Positions 5,967-8,094 of a stretch of 8,094 bases of DNA are shown here, one piece after another. The notes under the pieces were generated by a model that had not been told where the DNA came from, ran no database searches, and saw only the letters and a program-made list of their open reading frames with translations. The position numbers and the translations under genes were made by a program. The stretch spans positions 1-8,094 of the forward strand of contig WRCT01000076.1 of the NCBI GenBank assembly GCA_009783775.1, given 5' to 3'. Origin of the DNA: Clostridiales bacterium (lineage in GTDB: Bacteria; Bacillota; Clostridia; Christensenellales; CAG-138). How positions within the stretch are numbered: position 1 is the first letter of the stretch; every line of letters begins with the position of its first letter.

Positions 5967-6421
5967 TGACACCCGGCGTTCGTGCTGCGCGCCACGTGCA
6001 CATTGCCGTTCTTATCGTACTCATAAACGTGCATCTGCGCGATCCGGCCGTTGCCTTCACTCTCTGTAGTCTGGACCACGCGGCCCAACTGGTCATAGGT
6101 ATAGGTCATGGTCGTGCCCTTGAGCAGATCCTGTTCCTTTGCCAGCTGACCCTCGGCATTGTAGGTGTATTTAACGATCGCGGTGAAGGTGCCGGCGGCG
6201 CCGGTCATGCTGCGTTTGATTTCAATCAGATTGTCCCAGCCGTCGTAGACATATTCCAGCGTATACCCGCTGGCCAGCTTGACCGTGAGCGGCAGATTGG
6301 AGTTGGCCTTATACGTCGTGGTCGAGAGCGCGGTGAGGCTGCCGACCTGGGTCTGGGTCGTGCGGCCGAAGGCATGGAGATATGAGATTGTCAAGGTGCG
6401 GAAGGGCCGAAATGCCCTATT
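5930..6421 (-). pseudogene. Rhs/YD-repeat core fragment bounded by REP-like repeats
   Basis: This 163-residue segment of Rhs core has no start codon of its own other than TTG/GTG-type candidates and no Shine-Dalgarno. YD-repeat motifs include SYLHAFGRTTQTQVGS, TLEYVYDGWDNLIEIKRS, VKYTYNAEGQLAKE, MTYTYDQLGRVVQTTES, and VYEYDKNGNVHVARS. It begins right after the TAA of the putative immunity gene and ends at a TGA carried by the second repeat copy. Downstream Rhs sequence continues in the same frame. It is most simply part of one Rhs core gene with the 4832-5929 segment, cut by the repeat's stop codon. Confidence 0.75.
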
Positions 6422-6458
6422 TTAGGCGGTTGTCAGGAGAACCGTCCCCTTGACACCC
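6393..6458. repeat. REP-like repeat, copy A
   Basis: This is the direct repeat of the sequence at 5900-5966, with the same orientation and one base shorter. Shared blocks are AAGGTGCG, CCCTATTT, AGGCG and the long TGTCAGGAGAACCGTCCCC. The TGTCA/TGACA arms are at 6431-6435 and 6451-6455. On the minus strand it gives GVKGTVLLTTA followed by TAA, ending the two-TM protein gene. Confidence 0.8.
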
Positions 6459-7231
6459 CCTGTTTTATGGGATTCAAACCATTCTGTTAAATTGGAGAAT
6501 CGGCTGCGAAACTCGACAGGTTCTCCATCAATGAATATCTCATAATTTTCATCAAGAGATTCTAAATAGGTAACCCACCAAACAGTTCCGGCATAAACAC
6601 CATCGGGTTCAATAAACATCTGAAACTGTGACTCTAAGTTGTCAACAACCCCTTCTTCTCCTGCAATTGAAGAATGCAGCTTAATGATTACATAATAACC
6701 TTGTAGTTTTTCACGTCTTACAATGGTGACGGAATATTTTCCTGCGCTACTATTAAATTCAGTATTTTCGTGTCTTTTAATCTCGTCTATACGATTTCTA
6801 GGGTTCGCCATCTTCCAGCCTTTTTCTGTTCGCGGCAAAATGTCATACAAATAACCTATCAACTCGTGTTCATCATAAACTATTCTATAAGGATATATAA
6901 CCAACGTTGAATCTTCGCCATCAAGAGAATCTGCAATTACTCCATCTCGGGTATAATTAAATGCACCTTGCACGGAAGAATGTGTTACAAAGAGGTTTTC
7001 AACAGGCAATCGTATTGCCGCCGCTACGCCAAAATACACAATGATTCCCAGCAGACACAATAGTCCTTTAACCCGCAGTCTTTTACCTCTCATAAGGCGT
7101 TCAACAATCAGCACCATGGATACGAAAAGCAATATCTCTATCGTCCGCCTCACCCAAATATATGGGGGAATGCTCAGCAGAAACCCCGGCGTGTGATTGG
7201 CTTGCAACAGTAACGTCGACAATGGAAACAT
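6422..7231 (-). CDS. Two-TM protein, candidate immunity protein of the Rhs toxin
   Basis: I do not recognise the family. The 269-residue product has two hydrophobic helices (about 31-46 and 56-73) joined by the basic loop RGKRLRVK. The positive-inside rule would therefore put both the N-terminus and the large C-terminal domain (from ~80) outside the membrane. The C-terminal part is acidic and beta-rich in appearance and has no obvious catalytic motif. Its start is well supported by AAAGGAGG eight bases upstream of the ATG. It lies 26 bases after the stop of the Rhs toxin-tip gene on the same strand, the usual place for an immunity gene, so that role is inferred from position only. The last 11 residues come from the REP-like repeat, meaning the native C-terminus has been replaced. 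Its base composition is AT-richer than the flanking Rhs core. Confidence 0.75.
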   Translation of the reverse strand: MFPLSTLLLQANHTPGFLLSIPPYIWVRRTIEILLFVSMVLIVERLMRGKRLRVKGLLCLLGIIVYFGVAAAIRLPVENLFVTHSSVQGAFNYTRDGVIADSLDGEDSTLVIYPYRIVYDEHELIGYLYDILPRTEKGWKMANPRNRIDEIKRHENTEFNSSAGKYSVTIVRREKLQGYYVIIKLHSSIAGEEGVVDNLESQFQMFIEPDGVYAGTVWWVTYLESLDENYEIFIDGEPVEFRSRFSNLTEWFESHKTGGVKGTVLLTTA

Positions 7232-7239
7232 ATTCGCTC

Positions 7240-7247
7240 CCTCCTTT
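7240..7247 (-). promoter_or_regulatory. Strong ribosome binding site of the putative immunity gene
   Basis: On the minus strand AAAGGAGG lies between the toxin-gene stop (7258) and the ATG at 7231, eight bases from the start codon. It fixes the start and argues for strong independent translation of this gene. Confidence 0.8.
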
Positions 7248-7257
7248 CAGCACCTAA

Positions 7258-8094
7258 TTATGTCCATGGATAAACGGACATATAACTAACGTGCTCGCCC
7301 CTCATAGTCCTATAGTTTGTGATAACAGCTACGGCACCAACGCTCGCATTAAGGCATCCGGCAAATTGCATTATTGTGGAAGCGTCATTATGTTTCTTAA
7401 TATGTCCTGCCACAAGCTTTACTCCCTTATGGTATCCAAATCCCGCAAGATGCTTTCCCTTAAGCTTTCCTTCTCCATAATCCAAGAGGTCCGATAAAAA
7501 GCTCCCAGGTTCAACAAACTCACCAAGCATATCATACACATCTTCTGCATAAACGAATTGAACAACATATATTACCGGCGGTCCCCCTCCCCAATTAAAA
7601 GTTGTTGGTATGATTGTTAATGTGAGCGCTTCTGGGTCATATGTATACGATTCACAATTAGTGTTCCCTAGAAAGTTCCGGGCTTTCCTCAAAGCATCTC
7701 GCTCATTTCGCAGATTAGAAACGTGCGTTTCCATTGTTGTCAGTTGTGCGTTCATAGTGCTGGTACTTATGCCAATACTGTCGAAATATGCTATCTGTCT
7801 TTTCAAACCTTTAATGTTCCGATTCAAAACTTCAATCCTTGCAATAAGCGCGTTTATCTGATCATCAATGGTTGTTGCCGCCATTCCCCTCGGATCCGCC
7901 ATATTCACCGGATTATTCAAACAATACGCATACATATTCAGCCCAAGCAACCCCTGCCCGGTCGACATCAGTGCGTCACTCGAAATAAAGCGACGAAGAT
8001 TCGGATCATAATATCCCTTATAAGTAAACTCAATCCGTGTTGAAGTTAGCAACGTATCTGCGGTTACTTCTCGGATAGATGGGACGAACACGGA
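7258..8094 (-). CDS. Rhs protein C-terminal end with uncharacterised toxin-like tip
   Basis: The frame runs off the right edge, so the 5' part of the gene is missing and 278 residues are visible. Residues 21-70 are the end of an Rhs core: IEFTYKGYYDPNLRRFISSDALMSTGQGLL, NMYAYCLNNPVNMADPRG. The DPRG motif marks the usual core/tip boundary. The remaining ~208 residues are the variable tip. First comes a heptad-rich, probably coiled-coil stretch (about 76-140), then an unrecognised domain with FNWGGGPP, a GKHLAGFGYHKGVKLVAGHIKKHN block rich in Gly, His and Lys, and the end VSYMSVYPWT. By analogy with Rhs/polymorphic toxins this tip is the effector, but no nuclease, deaminase or other catalytic signature is clear to me. 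Base composition becomes AT-rich just after the DPRG codons. Confidence 0.82.
   Translation of the reverse strand, partial: SVFVPSIREVTADTLLTSTRIEFTYKGYYDPNLRRFISSDALMSTGQGLLGLNMYAYCLNNPVNMADPRGMAATTIDDQINALIARIEVLNRNIKGLKRQIAYFDSIGISTSTMNAQLTTMETHVSNLRNERDALRKARNFLGNTNCESYTYDPEALTLTIIPTTFNWGGGPPVIYVVQFVYAEDVYDMLGEFVEPGSFLSDLLDYGEGKLKGKHLAGFGYHKGVKLVAGHIKKHNDASTIMQFAGCLNASVGAVAVITNYRTMRGEHVSYMSVYPWT

Noticed and set aside
5903..6385. 160-codon plus-strand open frame
   Set aside because: It is the complement of an Rhs fragment with obvious YD repeats; its own product has no family features.
5900..6458. Insertion sequence with the repeats as ends
   Set aside because: The copies are direct, not inverted, and the segment between them is Rhs coding sequence with no transposase.
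7258..7470. Known nuclease or deaminase motif in the toxin tip
   Set aside because: His, Lys and Gly residues around GYHKGVKLVAGHIKKHN are suggestive, but they match no HNH, deaminase or ADP-ribosyl transferase pattern closely enough to name.

Overview
The window looks like accessory chromosome from an anaerobic, moderately GC-rich Firmicute of the class Clostridia (Ruminococcaceae/Oscillospiraceae-like). This rests on strong AGGAGG-type ribosome binding sites, two type I dockerin modules, a DUF975-type membrane protein, a zinc-ribbon small membrane protein, an LSAGQ-type ABC exporter, and YD-repeat/Rhs proteins with a clostridial flavour. The taxonomic call is inference from gene content only.

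Layout, left to right. (1) 1-867 (+): the 3' end of an ABC exporter half-transporter gene, with a complete nucleotide-binding domain. (2) 871-1006: a compact MITE/REP-like intergenic element with terminal inverted repeats. It contains a hairpin that should terminate transcription, best for the minus-strand operon. (3) 3454-1008 (-): a three-gene operon behind a recognisable promoter. It encodes a zinc-ribbon/four-cysteine membrane protein, pseudouridine-5'-phosphate glycosidase PsuG, and a secreted protein with an N-terminal dockerin and a C-terminal NlpC/P60-type peptidase domain. The genes are spaced by one base or overlap ATGA-style. A 7-bp tandem repeat sits on the psuG/dockerin junction. 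(4) 3536-4342 (+): a divergently transcribed alpha/beta hydrolase. Its -10 box is so close to the ATG that the mRNA may be leaderless, and its ORF carries an in-frame palindromic repeat insertion. (5) 4339-4845 (-): a 5'-truncated DUF975 gene, tail to tail with the hydrolase. (6) 4832-8094 (-): an Rhs/polymorphic-toxin region read right to left. It starts with the tip of an Rhs protein and an unrecognised C-terminal toxin-like domain, followed by a two-TM putative immunity protein. Two tip-less Rhs core fragments follow, the second with a dockerin embedded between YD repeats.

The most unusual part is region 6. Two direct copies of a ~66-bp REP-like repeat interrupt a single reading frame, and each supplies nearly the same C-terminal tail (GV[K/R]GTVLLT[T/L]A) and a stop codon. 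The putative immunity gene and both Rhs fragments are therefore all in the same frame, separated only by repeat-borne stops. The last Rhs fragment ends at the SRY of the conserved RYYDP motif, exactly where a toxin tip normally begins, and abuts the decapitated DUF975 gene. This looks like a recombination breakpoint. The toxin/immunity segment (~6460-7890) is visibly AT-richer than its surroundings, as expected of an exchanged tip cassette.

Overall the window combines a housekeeping-like pseudouridine salvage gene with surface/secreted dockerin proteins and a remodelled Rhs locus, and small palindromic repeats have edited at least four gene ends or interiors. No tRNA, rRNA, CRISPR array, integrase or intact transposase gene was seen.
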